From the NCBI GenBank assembly GCA_947175655.1, contig CAMWNQ010000034.1, positions 1 to 13,265 on the forward strand: a DNA stretch of 13,265 bases, in the 5' to 3' direction. Position numbers and translations under genes: made by a program. A model generated the notes under the pieces. The model saw only the letters and a program-made list of their open reading frames with translations, made no database searches and was not told the DNA's origin. This document shows positions 6,892 through 13,265 of the stretch, piece by piece. This stretch comes from an uncultured Clostridia bacterium. Its GTDB lineage: Bacteria > Bacillota > Clostridia > Oscillospirales > Ruminococcaceae. Positions within the stretch are counted from its first letter, which is position 1; the number at the start of each line of letters is the position of its first letter.

Positions 6892-6920
6892 ATTATACCA
6901 CCTTTGATTTTAATTTTCAA
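6892..6920 (-). promoter_or_regulatory. sigma-A promoter of the diguanylate cyclase gene
   Basis: On the minus strand TTGAAA (6920-6915) and TATAAT (6897-6892) are 17 bases apart, and TGG just before the -10 makes it an extended -10 promoter. The predicted start near 6885 leaves a leader of about 50 bases before the TTG start codon. Confidence 0.8.
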
Positions 6921-6945
6921 TAGAATTTTAAAAAAAGTATAAATA

Positions 6946-7030
6946 ATATCAAAAATAAATTATTAATTATATCAAAATTGCCTGATTTTCCAAGATTAAA
7001 AAAACTTATTCCATATAAAAAATATCAAAA
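6946..7030. repeat. three ATATCAAAA copies in the divergent promoter region
   Basis: ATATCAAAA occurs at 6946-6954, 6969-6977 and 7022-7030, between the divergent promoters of the cyclase gene and ppa. The rest of the interval is AT-rich with no gene. The copies might be regulator sites, but the low complexity makes chance likely. Confidence 0.25.
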
Positions 7031-7045
7031 ACGTAAATAACAGTA

Positions 7046-7074
7046 TTGACATTTTACAAAAAATTTGGTATAGT
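7046..7074 (+). promoter_or_regulatory. sigma-A promoter of ppa-prs
   Basis: TTGACA at 7046-7051 and TATAGT at 7069-7074 are 17 bases apart, with TG at 7066-7067 giving an extended -10. The predicted start is near 7081, about 50 bases before the ppa ATG. No further promoter is seen before prs. Confidence 0.83.
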
Positions 7075-7129
7075 AAGAAAGTAAAATACTTGTCGTATCT
7101 ATTATATTTTTTTGGAAAGAAGGCTCTTA

Positions 7130-7660
7130 ATGAATATCTGGCATAATATTAGTCCCAAGCGTATCAGTGCTGATGATTTTGTCGCTGTTGTTGAAATCGC
7201 TAAGGGAAGTAAAGTTAAATATGAACTTGATAAAGAAACCGGTCTTATTAAAATGGACAGAATTCTTTATACTTCTACTCATTATCCGGCTAACTACGGT
7301 CTTATCCCAAGAACGTATGCCGATGACAATGACCCTCTTGACGTTCTGATTATATGTTCCGAAACGCTTTATCCTCTTACTTTAGTAAGATGCTATCCGA
7401 TAGGTGTTATAAGAATGATGGATAATGGAAAGCATGATGACAAGATTATTGCTATTCCGTTTGATGACCCTAATTATAATACATATACGGATATTGATGA
7501 ACTCCCAAAACATGTTTTTGAAGAAATGATTCATTTCTTTAAAGTCTATAAGGAACTTGAAAACAAAACAACTGCTATTGACGAAATCGAAAATGCTGAG
7601 AGTGCCAGAAATATTATATCATCAGATATAGAAAACTATATTGATAAATTCTGTAAATAA
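7130..7660 (+). CDS. ppa: inorganic pyrophosphatase, family I
   Basis: A soluble Mg-dependent enzyme that splits PPi to two phosphates, pulling forward reactions that release PPi. The protein is 176 residues, the standard bacterial size. Visible family I features are YELDKETG at 31-38, HYPANYGLIP at 51-60, the signature DNDPLD at 66-71 with its three metal-binding Asp residues, and the metal-site region DDK at 103-105. Start is ATG 7130, six bases after GAAGG (7119-7123); an in-frame TTG at 7112 overlaps that region and is unlikely. The prs gene begins 24 bases after the stop, so the two are almost certainly one operon. The odd point is context: the organism also encodes a PPi-using phosphofructokinase nearby, which this enzyme would starve of substrate unless the two are regulated apart. 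Confidence 0.94.
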   Translation: MNIWHNISPKRISADDFVAVVEIAKGSKVKYELDKETGLIKMDRILYTSTHYPANYGLIPRTYADDNDPLDVLIICSETLYPLTLVRCYPIGVIRMMDNGKHDDKIIAIPFDDPNYNTYTDIDELPKHVFEEMIHFFKVYKELENKTTAIDEIENAESARNIISSDIENYIDKFCK

Positions 7661-7684
7661 TTTTTTGTGAAAGGAATATCTTTT

Positions 7685-8827
7685 ATGACTGCAAGTGAAG
7701 TTTTATTTAATCAGGAATCAAGTGTTGCACCTGTAGGTGTGATTGCGATGGAAAGTGCAAAGGAACTTGGAGATAAAATAAACGATTATCTCGTTAAATG
7801 GGCTAAAAAAGGTGGTAACGATATTGATACTACTCTTATTGAAGTTGAATGCCCACGTTTTTCTTCAGGTGACGGTAAGGGATATATTAAATCTACTGTG
7901 AGAGGAAAAGATTTATATATTATTGTTGATGTAGGAAACTATAATTGCAAATACAAGCTTTTTTCACGTGAAAACTGTATGTCTCCGGATGACCATTTTC
8001 AGGACTTAAAGAGAGTTATACAGGCTGCAAGCGGAAAGGCTCACAGAATAAGTGTTATTATGCCTATTCTCTATGGGGGCAGACAGCACAGAAGAAATTA
8101 CCGTGAATCCCTTGACTGTGCATGGGCTTTACAGGAACTCGAACAGATGGGAGTTTCAAATATAATAACTTTTGATGCTCATGACCCAAGAGTACAGAAT
8201 GCCGTTCCTCTTATGGGTATAGACAATGTTATGCCAACTTATCAGGTTCTTAAAAGCCTTATAAAGAACGTAAAAGACATTGAACTTGATAAGGACAAGT
8301 TTATGATTGTAAGTCCTGATGAAGGTGCTTTGAACAGAAATATGTATTATGCCTCTGTTCTCGGTGTTGAACTCGGAATGTTCTATAAGAGACGTGACTA
8401 TTCAACTATTGTTGACGGAAGAAATCCGATTGTTGCTCACGAATATCTTGGAAATCCTGTTGACGGAAAAGACATTTTTATTGCCGATGATATTATTTCC
8501 TCAGGTGAATCAATGCTTGACCTTGCATATGCTCTTAAAAATAAGAATGCAAACAGAATATTTGCCAATGCTACATATGCTATATTTACAAATGGTCTTG
8601 AAAAGTTTGACAAGGCTTATGAAGAAGGATATATCGATGGCGTATTCGGTACAAATCTTACATACAGAACTCCTGAGCTCTTAAGCAGAGAATGGTTCCA
8701 CGAAGTTGATGTTTCAAAATACATTGCATATTTTATAGCTTCAATAAATCACGATGTATCAATAAGTTCAGTTATTGATCCTCACGAAAAAATTAAAACT
8801 TTACTTCAGAATTATCATAATAGATAA
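7685..8827 (+). CDS. prs: ribose-phosphate pyrophosphokinase (PRPP synthetase), long form
   Basis: Transfers pyrophosphate from ATP to ribose 5-phosphate, making PRPP for purine, pyrimidine, NAD, histidine and tryptophan synthesis. At 380 residues it is longer than the usual 310-320. The two phosphoribosyltransferase-type halves are recognisable, with family motifs altered: YGGRQHRR at 130-137 (usually YARQDRK-like), FDAHDPRVQ at 163-171 (usually DLHAxQIQ), SPDEGALNR at 210-218 (usually SPDxGGxxR), and the PRPP loop IADDIISSGES at 266-276. The catalytic His166 and the acidic pair of the PRPP loop remain. ATG 7685 is chosen because AAGGA (7671-7675) precedes it by nine bases; an in-frame GTG at 7667 lies on that site. 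It is second in the ppa-prs operon and ends at a strong terminator. The coupling is logical because PRPP-using enzymes release PPi. Confidence 0.9.
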   Translation: MTASEVLFNQESSVAPVGVIAMESAKELGDKINDYLVKWAKKGGNDIDTTLIEVECPRFSSGDGKGYIKSTVRGKDLYIIVDVGNYNCKYKLFSRENCMSPDDHFQDLKRVIQAASGKAHRISVIMPILYGGRQHRRNYRESLDCAWALQELEQMGVSNIITFDAHDPRVQNAVPLMGIDNVMPTYQVLKSLIKNVKDIELDKDKFMIVSPDEGALNRNMYYASVLGVELGMFYKRRDYSTIVDGRNPIVAHEYLGNPVDGKDIFIADDIISSGESMLDLAYALKNKNANRIFANATYAIFTNGLEKFDKAYEEGYIDGVFGTNLTYRTPELLSREWFHEVDVSKYIAYFIASINHDVSISSVIDPHEKIKTLLQNYHNR

Positions 8828-8836
8828 AATAAATAT

Positions 8837-8870
8837 CCCGTGCTTTTAAAATAAAGGCACGGGTTTTTTT
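8837..8870. terminator. intrinsic terminator between converging prs and the acidic-protein gene
   Basis: CCCGTGC (8837-8843) pairs with GCACGGG (8857-8863), extended by a T/A-rich inner stem, and is followed by seven T residues (8864-8870). It terminates prs on the plus strand. The minus-strand gene string ends at 8878, only a few bases away, so the same hairpin probably stops both directions, though the minus-side T-tract is poorer. Confidence 0.9.
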
Positions 8871-8877
8871 ATATTAT

Positions 8878-9150
8878 TTAATCTCCATCTATAACAGCAT
8901 CAGAGATATCTTGAAGTCCGGAAAAATTATCAGAAATCTGCATAATTTCATTATCTGATGTGAGAATATTATTTTGAAGAATCTTTGCGTAATTTGTCTT
9001 CATAATTTCTGCAAGGTCATCATCAACATCTCCGAGATTTCCGGTAAAACTGAATCCATCGTTTGATTCGTCTTCTTCAATGTCTTCCGGAAATACTCCC
9101 ATATTATCAATATCTCTAAAATCTTTTTCTAAATTTCTTTCGTCTGTCAT
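8878..9150 (-). CDS. small very acidic protein of unknown function
   Basis: I do not recognise a family. The 90 residues contain 25 Asp/Glu against 5 Lys/Arg, no cysteine, no signal peptide and no membrane segment, so it should be a soluble, strongly anionic and perhaps partly disordered cytosolic protein. Acidic runs (EDIEEDES at 22-29, DVDDD at 41-45) precede a more regular middle stretch (AEIMKTNYAKILQNNIL at 47-63) that could form a helix. It is very likely translated: AGGAGG lies eight bases before ATG 9150. It sits 21 bases downstream of the ATP-type phosphofructokinase gene on the same strand, with no promoter or terminator between, so it is probably its operon partner. A role as a small partner or modulator of that enzyme is a guess from position only. 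Confidence 0.75.
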   Translation of the reverse strand: MTDERNLEKDFRDIDNMGVFPEDIEEDESNDGFSFTGNLGDVDDDLAEIMKTNYAKILQNNILTSDNEIMQISDNFSGLQDISDAVIDGD

Positions 9151-9171
9151 ATAAAAATCCTCCTGTTGTTA

Positions 9172-10254
9172 TTAATCTCCGAATGATATTCCCAAATCCT
9201 TGGCCATAAGCACCATCTGGTCATCAGGGTCAACAAATTTTGTTTTTCCTGCAATGTCCTGAAGTTTATTTGAAGTAATCTTTGAGCCTATCTTTGCAAC
9301 AGTTCTGCCGTATTTTTCTTCAGCGATAAGTTTTGCAGCGTGTACACCGAACTTTGTTGCAAGAATTCTATCATAAGCACTTGGACTTCCTCCACGAAGC
9401 ATATGACCTGGAACACATACTCTTGCTTCTATTCCTGTATTAGCCTGAATCTGTGCAGCGATTCTGTTTGTTGCAGTAGTCATTCCTGCTTCCTGACGTT
9501 TTTTAAGGCGTTCTTTTTTCTTCATTTTTGCTTCTTCTTTATCAAATGCACCTTCTGCAACAGCAAGTATTGAGAATGATTTACCTGATGCACTTCTTGC
9601 GAGTACTGCTTCACATACTTTTTCTATGTCATATGGAATTTCAGGAATGATAATAATATCAGCACCTCCGGCAACTCCGGCATTAAGAGTGAGCCAGCCA
9701 GCTTTATTTCCCATTATTTCACAAAGCATTATTCTTGAATGACTTGCAGCAGTTGTATGAAGTCTGTCTATTGCATCAGTTGCAATATCAACGGCAGTGT
9801 GAAATCCGAATGTTACATCAGTACCATAAATATCATTATCAATAGTTTTTGGAAGACCTATTACATTAAGTCCTTCATCTGAAAGAAGCTTTGAAGTTTT
9901 ATGAGTACCGTTTCCACCAAGAGTAAGAAGACAATCAAGTTTCTGTTTTTTATAAGTTCCAATCATGTTCTTTACTTTATCAACATTATCATCGCCGATA
10001 ACAGTCATCATCTTGAATGGCTGACGCTTAGTTCCAAAAATAGTTCCTCCCTGCGTGAGAATACCGGAAAAGTCAGAAGGTCTCATATCTTTGCAAAGAT
10101 TGTTGATAAGACCATAATAACCGTTTGAAATGCCGACAATTTCAATATTATCCTCTCCGAAACGTTCAAAGCAGGCTTTTGCAACCCCTCTGATAGTGGC
10201 ATTAAGTCCGGGGCAGTCGCCTCCGCTTGTTAAAATACCGATTCTTCTTTTCAT
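9172..10254 (-). CDS. pfkA: 6-phosphofructokinase, predicted ATP-dependent (group III type)
   Basis: Phosphorylates fructose 6-phosphate to fructose 1,6-bisphosphate in the cytosol. In the 360 residues LTSGGDCPGLN (8-18) is the nucleotide loop, GGNGT (113-117) has Gly at the position that admits ATP, PKTIDND (135-141) holds the catalytic Asp residues, and GHMLRGGSPSAYDR (283-296) is the C-terminal fructose 6-phosphate site. Gly with Lys136 is the combination seen in ATP-using members of the mixed PFK clade. MGNKAGW at 181-187 replaces the usual MGRxxG, losing an Arg that in Escherichia coli helps stabilise the transferred phosphate. A charged insert at about 238-256 is rich in Lys and Glu. 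Start ATG 10254 follows GGAGG by about 11 bases. It lies 38 bases after trhA and 21 before the acidic-protein gene. Donor choice is predicted from motifs. Confidence 0.88.
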   Translation of the reverse strand: MKRRIGILTSGGDCPGLNATIRGVAKACFERFGEDNIEIVGISNGYYGLINNLCKDMRPSDFSGILTQGGTIFGTKRQPFKMMTVIGDDNVDKVKNMIGTYKKQKLDCLLTLGGNGTHKTSKLLSDEGLNVIGLPKTIDNDIYGTDVTFGFHTAVDIATDAIDRLHTTAASHSRIMLCEIMGNKAGWLTLNAGVAGGADIIIIPEIPYDIEKVCEAVLARSASGKSFSILAVAEGAFDKEEAKMKKKERLKKRQEAGMTTATNRIAAQIQANTGIEARVCVPGHMLRGGSPSAYDRILATKFGVHAAKLIAEEKYGRTVAKIGSKITSNKLQDIAGKTKFVDPDDQMVLMAKDLGISFGD

Positions 10255-10292
10255 TTTTTTGCTAACCTCCGTTAAAATTATTTTTTATAAAA

Positions 10293-10946
10293 TCAAACAA
10301 TAGCATTTACAATTGAAAAATAGTGGAATATACTTCCTGCTACTACAAAGAGATGCCATATTGAATGAAAATATTTATACTGTTTTTTTATATAAAAGAA
10401 TATTCCTCCTGAATAGCACAATCCACCAGCTAAGAGAAAAATTATTGATATTAACGGGCTTTTATCAATAAGTGGTTTGATTGCCAGTATTATACCCCAG
10501 CCCATAGCAACATAACAACAGAGTGAAAATTTTTTAAACTTTTCCAAATCTATTGATGAGAGTACAGTTCCTAATATAGCAGATGCCCATACAATGCCTA
10601 ATATAATCCAGCCGAGAGTGTTTCTCAGTATGCAGAGAGTAATAGGGGTATAAGTTCCGGCTATAAGGAGATATATTGTATCGTGGTCAAGTATTCTGAA
10701 AAGTTTTTTTGCCTTTTCATTTGTCAGTGCATGATAGAGAGTGGACATAGTATAAAGAATAATGAGAGATGCTCCATAAATTGATGATGCCACTACTTCT
10801 TTTGCACCGCCATGAGATACACTCAATACAATAAGCACAACACAGCCTGCAATTGAAAGTAATGCACCTATGCCGTGGGATATGGAGTTGAAAATTTCTT
10901 CTCCAAGAGAATATCTTTTGATATTGGTTGTTTTTGATGTTGTCAT
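10293..10946 (-). CDS. trhA: TrhA/hemolysin III family (PAQR-like) membrane protein
   Basis: An integral membrane protein of the PAQR superfamily, bacterial branch formerly called hemolysin III and now linked to membrane-fluidity homeostasis in Escherichia coli. The 217 residues suit seven transmembrane helices. Conserved features are EEIFNSISHGIG at 16-27, STLYHA at 68-73, LDHDTIYLLIAGTYTP at 86-101, and HSIWHLFVVAGSIFH at 194-208. The Ser/His, Asp and three His residues are those expected to form the buried zinc site. ATG 10946 is chosen from homologue length and an AAAGGTG Shine-Dalgarno; the frame stays open upstream to 11111 but that part overlaps the preceding gene and looks non-coding. 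It begins 31 bases after the EAL gene and ends 38 before pfkA, so it is probably mid-operon. The hemolysin name should not be taken as a virulence function. Confidence 0.9.
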   Translation of the reverse strand: MTTSKTTNIKRYSLGEEIFNSISHGIGALLSIAGCVVLIVLSVSHGGAKEVVASSIYGASLIILYTMSTLYHALTNEKAKKLFRILDHDTIYLLIAGTYTPITLCILRNTLGWIILGIVWASAILGTVLSSIDLEKFKKFSLCCYVAMGWGIILAIKPLIDKSPLISIIFLLAGGLCYSGGIFFYIKKQYKYFHSIWHLFVVAGSIFHYFSIVNAIV

Positions 10947-10977
10947 TTTTAACACACCTTTCTTGTTCTGATACATA

Positions 10978-13215
10978 TTATTTTTGACTTTCTTTATTTT
11001 TTTCAAAAAATTTTTCAAGTTCTTCAGGAGGCATTGGCTTTCCATAAAGATAACCTTGTCCGAAATCACAACCGAGTTTTCTGAGAATTTCCGCCTGTTT
11101 TGGATTTTCAATTCCTTCAGCGATAGTCTCTATCTTTTTTGATTTTGCAATTCTTATAACTGCATTTACTATTTCAAAAGCAATAGGGTCAGTCTCGATA
11201 TCGATTATAAATGAACGGTCAAGCTTTAAAAGTGTTATTGGAAGTATTTGTATATAACTCAGTGATGAATATCCTGTTCCGAAATCATCCATAGCAAGTT
11301 TGACACCAAGTTCACGAATCTGATTCATCTGTGAAACAGCATAATCCACATCATGAAGTGCAAGACGTTCTGTAAGTTCAACTTCAAGCCATTTAGCATC
11401 AAGTCCTGATGTCACAAGAGCTTCAAAAATATGCTCTTTCATATTTTTCTGATAAAAATCATCTGATGTAAAATTGATTGACATTACTATTTCAGGGTAT
11501 CCCATTTTCTGCCACATTACATTTTGACGACAACCTTCTTTCAGAACAAAATCACTTATTTTCCCTATAAGATGAGAATTTTCGGCAACCGGTACAAAAA
11601 TATTCGGAGATATGACAGTACCATCCGGTTTAATCCATCTTATGAGAGCTTCAACTCCCATTATAAGACCTGTATTCAAATCTATTTTAGGCTGATAGAA
11701 TAGTTTTAATTCATTATTTTCTATAGCATCAGCAAGGGATTTTTCAAGTTCATTGTTATTTATAATTGCATCATGCATATTGCTTTCATAACCACAGATA
11801 TTATTTCTTGAATTATCACTGGATTTAAGTGCGAATTCGGCGTGTTCAAGAACTTCTGTAAAGTTAGCACCATCAGCCGGCATTTTTGCATATCCTACTG
11901 AACAGGAAAGGGATTGCACTGAAAATTCATTCTTAGCAAGCTTTTGAAAATCTCTCTGTATCTGTTCAGCTGTTTTTTTTGGCAGTTCTTCATCACCGTA
12001 ATCACGTATGATAACAGCAAAATTGTCACCGCTTATTCTTGCCGCCAAGCCTCCCAGAGAAACATACTTATATAGATTATGTGCAAAGCTTTTAAGTATT
12101 TTATTACCACTTGAATATCCGTATGTGTCATTTATTATATGAAACTTATCTATGTCAAATACCATTACCCAATATGAATATCCCAGTTCACGACAACAGT
12201 TATAATTTTCCTCACCGATTTTTACAAGTTTGTTTCTGTTCGGGATTTCTGTTACATCATCAGTAAATGCAAGTTTTTCAATAGTAAGGTCTTTTTCACG
12301 TTCTGATGTTATATCAATGATTGCACCGCCTATAACAGGAAAATCTTCATTATTTTTATATGGTACTGTTTTAAGTCTCATTGAATACCAGTGATATGTA
12401 TTATCAGAGGATTTTATCTGTACTTCAAGATTTGTTATTTCATTGCTGTAATTTTTTGATTTGTAATTAGCTGATATATATGAGGCATATGCATTTCTGT
12501 CATTTGGATGAATAAGCATTTTAAGTTCTTTAAAAGATATAGTGCTTTTACTGTATCCAAGCATACGCATACATTCATGGGATATATGAAAAGTTTCATC
12601 ATTACGGCTTAATATTATGCCTATTTCTGAAAGTTCCATAGAAAGCTTATGTCGCTGATGAGAAGTTTCAAGTTTATTTTGCATTCTTTTGAGTTCGGTA
12701 AAATTAAATCCGGTACTCATATAAAGACAGCATTCTTTTGTCTGTTTAATAAGTGATGTACTCCAGGCTATGTACATATCCATATTGTTCTTATCAGTTA
12801 TATGACTTTCACCAAGCTCTTCATTGATTAGAAGATTTACAGTTCTGTTATTTATATCTTTGATGTCAAAAATTTTTTTCAGCATAGCTTTGTTATCAAA
12901 ATCCGGAGACTTTATGCCAAGTTCATCACGAAGTTTTTTGTTCATAAACAATGCAGAACCGTCATTTGTCCAGAGAACTATTTCTGTATTCAGTCCTTCT
13001 GTTATGCCTGAAAACTCCATAATATCAATTGTGGGGTTATTTTTATAATATATCGCATTTGAAACAGCGAAAATCAGAAACATTAATATTATCGTTATTA
13101 TATATACAGAGATTGTTATAGTGGCAACTTCAGGGTGCATCCAAGAATAAATAAGGACAAACAGTGTTGCAACAGAAATGATAGATGCAGAAGTTAAAAT
13201 TTGCTTATGTTTCAC
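10978..13215 (-). CDS. membrane-anchored PAS-like/GGDEF/EAL protein, probable c-di-GMP phosphodiesterase
   Basis: Predicted to hydrolyse cyclic di-GMP at the inner face of the membrane. The 745 residues begin with two transmembrane helices (about 8-25 and 33-55). Residues about 75-175 and 190-305 look like PAS-type sensor domains; the second ends in the typical DITSERE segment. A GGDEF domain (about 315-475) has SGDNF at 395-399 instead of GGDEF, losing the catalytic Glu, so cyclase activity is unlikely. The EAL domain (about 486-740) is intact: EAL at 522-524, Asn581, ELTER at 614-618, DDFGTGYSS at 643-651, Lys664, AEGIE at 699-703 and GQGYLYGKPMP at 719-729. Start is GTG 13215, nine bases after GGAG; no in-frame ATG is available. 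It leads a run of four minus-strand genes with gaps of 21-38 bases. Its own promoter lies outside or at the very edge of the window. Confidence 0.93.
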   Translation of the reverse strand: MKHKQILTSASIISVATLFVLIYSWMHPEVATITISVYIITIILMFLIFAVSNAIYYKNNPTIDIMEFSGITEGLNTEIVLWTNDGSALFMNKKLRDELGIKSPDFDNKAMLKKIFDIKDINNRTVNLLINEELGESHITDKNNMDMYIAWSTSLIKQTKECCLYMSTGFNFTELKRMQNKLETSHQRHKLSMELSEIGIILSRNDETFHISHECMRMLGYSKSTISFKELKMLIHPNDRNAYASYISANYKSKNYSNEITNLEVQIKSSDNTYHWYSMRLKTVPYKNNEDFPVIGGAIIDITSEREKDLTIEKLAFTDDVTEIPNRNKLVKIGEENYNCCRELGYSYWVMVFDIDKFHIINDTYGYSSGNKILKSFAHNLYKYVSLGGLAARISGDNFAVIIRDYGDEELPKKTAEQIQRDFQKLAKNEFSVQSLSCSVGYAKMPADGANFTEVLEHAEFALKSSDNSRNNICGYESNMHDAIINNNELEKSLADAIENNELKLFYQPKIDLNTGLIMGVEALIRWIKPDGTVISPNIFVPVAENSHLIGKISDFVLKEGCRQNVMWQKMGYPEIVMSINFTSDDFYQKNMKEHIFEALVTSGLDAKWLEVELTERLALHDVDYAVSQMNQIRELGVKLAMDDFGTGYSSLSYIQILPITLLKLDRSFIIDIETDPIAFEIVNAVIRIAKSKKIETIAEGIENPKQAEILRKLGCDFGQGYLYGKPMPPEELEKFFEKNKESQK

Positions 13216-13230
13216 CCATAATATCTCCTT
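13205..13230 (-). promoter_or_regulatory. ribosome binding site with an overlapping four-codon ORF at the EAL gene start
   Basis: On the minus strand AAAGGAG is followed after five bases by ATG (13219-13217), which reads Met-Gly-Glu-Thr-stop, ending at 13205. The GTG start of the 745-residue protein (13215-13213) lies inside this mini-ORF in another frame, nine bases from the same Shine-Dalgarno. Ribosomes could start at either codon. Whether this tunes expression is inference. Confidence 0.45.
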
Positions 13231-13265
13231 TATTTTTATATTTTTAATTATTTTCAGTTTGTTAT

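Noticed and set aside
10947..11111. 55-residue N-terminal extension of the TrhA/hemolysin III protein
   Set aside because: It overlaps the end of the EAL gene in another frame, and a Shine-Dalgarno before ATG 10946 gives the normal family length.
1..13265. CRISPR arrays, insertion sequences, prophage genes, tRNA or rRNA
   Set aside because: I found no regular spaced repeats, transposase or integrase motifs, terminal inverted repeats, or tRNA cloverleaf on reading both strands.

Overview
The window looks like chromosomal DNA of an AT-rich, Gram-positive, anaerobic gut or rumen Firmicute, probably a Ruminococcus-like member of the Oscillospiraceae. Four things point there: a secreted GH8 glycoside hydrolase ending in a cellulosome-type dockerin, a full-length SpoVT (spore formers), a pyrophosphate-dependent phosphofructokinase, and strong AGGAGG-type ribosome binding sites with sigma-A promoters. 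The genus is inferred. I see no phage, insertion sequence, CRISPR, tRNA or rRNA.

Layout. On the + strand, 1-2940 holds a HAD/Cof phosphatase, a PPi-type phosphofructokinase (pfp) and spoVT, ending in a terminator. A minus-strand block follows: a candidate structured small RNA with its own terminator (3011-3151), the GH8-dockerin gene, and a diguanylate cyclase whose input is a LacI-type ligand-binding domain with no DNA-binding part. A divergent promoter region (6837-7129) then leads on the + strand to inorganic pyrophosphatase (ppa) and a long-form PRPP synthetase (prs), closed by a terminator. The rest is a minus-strand gene string that may be one operon. In transcription order it reads: membrane PAS-like/GGDEF/EAL protein, TrhA/hemolysin III membrane protein, ATP-type phosphofructokinase, and a very acidic 90-residue protein.

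How the genes fit together. Two themes recur. The first is pyrophosphate and the upper part of glycolysis: one PFK predicted to use PPi, one predicted to use ATP, a pyrophosphatase that destroys PPi, and PRPP synthetase, whose product yields PPi when used. The second is cyclic di-GMP: an apparently intact diguanylate cyclase lies directly upstream of the GH8 gene, and a protein with an intact EAL domain and a degenerate GGDEF heads the ATP-PFK gene string. Any regulatory link between these themes is inference.

The points most worth a second look are: the pfp start site, where a hairpin separates a strong Shine-Dalgarno from the ATG and could loop out the excess spacing; the three-stem RNA candidate on the minus strand at 3011-3151; the LacI-sensor/GGDEF fusion; the tiny overlapping start ORF at the EAL gene; and the Asn at the expected catalytic-base position of the GH8 enzyme.
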